From: Flavobacterium sp.
GTDB lineage: Bacteria; Bacteroidota; Bacteroidia; Flavobacteriales; Flavobacteriaceae
Length of the DNA stretch: 6,845 nt
Assembly (NCBI GenBank): GCA_015478765.1
Contig: JADMKR010000042.1
Location: forward strand, 1 to 6,845
Reading direction: 5' to 3'
In this document: in pieces, positions 5,610-6,845 of the stretch
Layout: each line of letters opens with the position of its first letter
Numbering within the stretch: the stretch's first letter is position 1
The notes under the pieces: model-generated
Database searches by the model: none
The model's input: the letters and a program-made list of their open reading frames with translations, nothing else
Told to the model about the DNA's origin: nothing
Made by a program: the position numbers and the translations under genes

Positions 5610-6482
5610 TTAACTATCCTGCTGGCTTTTCCTTTTAAATAACGCTTTACCTCCCATAACAACGAGCACTATCAATACACCGGCGATTAATCCTAAAAGA
5701 AACTCTTTTAAAATGTCAGGCAGTGTTGGCATGAAATGATGCAGAAAGTCGATATTGTGGATAAATATGCCGCCCGCCACCAGTAAAAGCGCGATGGTTC
5801 CGACAAAAGCAAGGAATTTAATTACAATTGGAAGTGACTTTACAAGAATATTCCCCATTGTATGAAGGAAACTTTTTTCAGGGGCACGTTTCATCAATCC
5901 CAGGCCTGCATCGTCCATCCTGACGATGAGAGCGACTATTCCATAAACACCGACGGTAGCCAACAATGCGACCACAGAAACGGTCAAGATTTGTAATGTC
6001 AGCTCCTTATCCAGCACACTGCCCAATGCAATAATCACAATTTCAACCGATAAGATGAAATCGGTAGTGATCGCCGACTTGACTTTGGTTTTTTCAAGTT
6101 CACGGTCATCGGTAATCTCCTGAATTACCTCGACTCCCTTTTTCTTTCGGTGAAATATGAATTCGACAATTTTTTCGGCTCCTTCATAGGCAAGATAGAA
6201 ACCACCCAAAATCAATATCACGGTAATCGCGACCGGTAAAAAAACCTGAAGCAAAAAAACCACAGGAACGATAATGATTTTATTTATGAAAGATCCCTTT
6301 GTAATTGCCCAAAGAACCGGCAATTCCCGCGACTGTAGAAAACCGGTTGCCTTCTCGGCATTCACAGCGAGATCATCACCCAAAATCCCCGCTGTTTTCT
6401 TAGTGGCTATTTTTGCAGTAACCGCCACGTCGTCCATCAATGCGGCGATATCATCCAATATCGCGAAAAAACCTGAAGCCAT
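5610..6482 (-). CDS. DUF808 / YedI-like multi-spanning membrane protein
   Basis: 290 residues, close to the roughly 300 of E. coli YedI, a DUF808 inner-membrane protein of unknown function. The family's N-terminal signature is clear: GFFAILDDIAALMDDVA (4-20), then KIATKKTAGILGDDLAVNAE (24-43) and RELPVLWAITKGS (52-64). Hydrophobic segments lie near 66-81, 84-100, 138-155, 163-187, 214-242 and 256-278, so about six membrane passes. A charged loop (110-136, HRKKKGVEVIQEITDDRELE) joins the second and third. The short segment TTDFILSVEIVIIALG (139-154) is strongly conserved in the family as I recall it. The C-terminal tail is basic (KALFKRKSQ). ATG at 6480-6482 fits the conserved MASGFFA opening. 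It is bounded downstream by its own strong terminator and follows a copper ATPase gene by about 240 bp on the same strand. No transport activity should be assumed. Confidence 0.9.
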   Translation of the reverse strand: MASGFFAILDDIAALMDDVAVTAKIATKKTAGILGDDLAVNAEKATGFLQSRELPVLWAITKGSFINKIIIVPVVFLLQVFLPVAITVILILGGFYLAYEGAEKIVEFIFHRKKKGVEVIQEITDDRELEKTKVKSAITTDFILSVEIVIIALGSVLDKELTLQILTVSVVALLATVGVYGIVALIVRMDDAGLGLMKRAPEKSFLHTMGNILVKSLPIVIKFLAFVGTIALLLVAGGIFIHNIDFLHHFMPTLPDILKEFLLGLIAGVLIVLVVMGGKALFKRKSQQDS

Positions 6483-6519
6483 ATTTTCTATTTAGTGTAA
6501 AAGTAGAAATAATATTCAG

Positions 6520-6533
6520 TTGCATCTATGCAA
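6520..6533. promoter_or_regulatory. Perfect inverted repeat in the leader of the DUF808 gene
   Basis: TTGCAT-CT-ATGCAA (6520-6533) is a perfect 6-bp dyad about 38 bp upstream of the DUF808 start codon, within the likely promoter zone. It could be an operator, or a fortuitous palindrome in AT-rich DNA. On the minus strand it contributes a TTG that could act as a -33 element, but no clean TAnnTTTG follows at 19 bp. The rest of the gap (6534-6721) shows no gene and no convincing terminator for the upstream ATPase. Confidence 0.3.
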
Positions 6534-6721
6534 GATTAATGAAAGATTCATAATGCGTGAGCGATGGAAGCGTCATCCTTTTTTGAGGTACGAAAAAAAG
6601 ATAGAGCGGACAGCGCGGCGGCGTTGTTAAATCACTAATTTTAGTTGCCAATTTCAAACGCCGACACGCCCAAAGCATCACTGAAGGGATGGCAGTTTTT
6701 GGATATTCAGGATGCACTAAT

Positions 6722-6845
6722 CTACAATTTTACATGCCGCAATCTGAGTGAGTTCACGATAACCGAAACGGAACTGATGCTCATTGCGGCACCGGCTATC
6801 ATGGGCGAAAGCAGGATTCCAAACGTGGGGTATAAAATCCCGGTG
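6722..6845 (-). CDS. copA: Copper-translocating P-type ATPase, C-terminal end (start outside window)
   Basis: An open frame enters from the right edge and ends at TAG (complement of 6722-6724). It gives 40 residues that begin TGILYPTFGILLSPMIAGAA and continue MSISSVSVIVNSLRLRHVKL. This is the last transmembrane helix of P1B-type ATPases. The pattern P-x6-M-x2-S-S (Pro14, Met21, Ser24, Ser25 of the fragment) is the known TM8 signature of the Cu(+)-exporting P1B-1 subgroup, whose Met and Ser help form the membrane copper site. The ending SVSVIVNSLRLR is typical of the family's C-terminus. The protein would pump Cu(+) out of the cytoplasm. Metal-binding domains, the CPC motif and the phosphorylation site lie outside the window, so the metal assignment rests on this helix alone. 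The opposite strand is also open here but has no recognisable protein character. Confidence 0.85.
   Translation of the reverse strand, partial: TGILYPTFGILLSPMIAGAAMSISSVSVIVNSLRLRHVKL

Noticed and set aside
6579..6599. T6/A7 inverted repeat as a terminator for copA
   Set aside because: The stem is purely A-T, with no GC core, so it is not a convincing intrinsic terminator.
6526..6717. 63-codon minus-strand frame between copA and the DUF808 gene
   Set aside because: No recognisable domain and an unusual composition for this genome. It also runs across the likely promoter zone of the DUF808 gene.
6645..6845. Plus-strand open frame at the right edge
   Set aside because: Antisense to a clear P1B-ATPase C-terminus, with no family resemblance of its own and only a TTG start.

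Overview
The window looks like a chromosomal segment of a member of the Bacteroidota, most likely a Flavobacteriaceae species close to Flavobacterium. The evidence is the gene order ftsK–lolA–lptF/G–ribB, the flavobacterial character of the LolA and RibB proteins, a TTTG/TAnnTTTG promoter in front of the tRNA gene, weak or absent Shine-Dalgarno sequences, and moderate to low GC. The species call is inference from remembered family features, not from a search.

Left part (1-3524, + strand): a tightly packed, probably co-transcribed run of four genes. It holds the C-terminal end of the DNA translocase FtsK (chromosome segregation), a LolA-like periplasmic lipoprotein carrier, a LptF/LptG-type permease (lipopolysaccharide export), and a RibB/RibBA protein (riboflavin synthesis). 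The first two overlap or nearly touch, the next gap is 8 bp, and the last two abut. A strong intrinsic terminator closes the run. The first three link the cell envelope with cell division. The fourth has an intact DHBP synthase half, but its GTP cyclohydrolase II-like half has lost all three zinc cysteines.

Middle (3525-4612): mostly non-coding. It contains an orphan second terminator preceded by two small hairpins, a well-formed Bacteroidota promoter, a tRNA-Ser(UGA) gene with its own terminator, and then an array of about five degenerate direct repeats (period about 112-119 bp). The repeat core resembles the tRNA promoter with its spacer shortened by 4 bp or more, and parts of the unit resemble the tRNA 3' end. 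Read on the minus strand, the best-preserved unit is a hairpin plus T-run that could end transcription of the converging regulator gene.

Right part (4613-6845, - strand): a PAS–LuxR-type transcriptional regulator, a DUF808/YedI-type multi-spanning membrane protein with its own strong terminator, and the last 40 residues of a P1B-type copper-exporting ATPase that enters from the right edge. That ATPase is identified from the P(x)6MxxSS signature of its last membrane helix.

No mobile element, CRISPR array or phage gene was found. The most unusual items are the repeat array and the degenerate cyclohydrolase domain. Neither is firm evidence for a new system.
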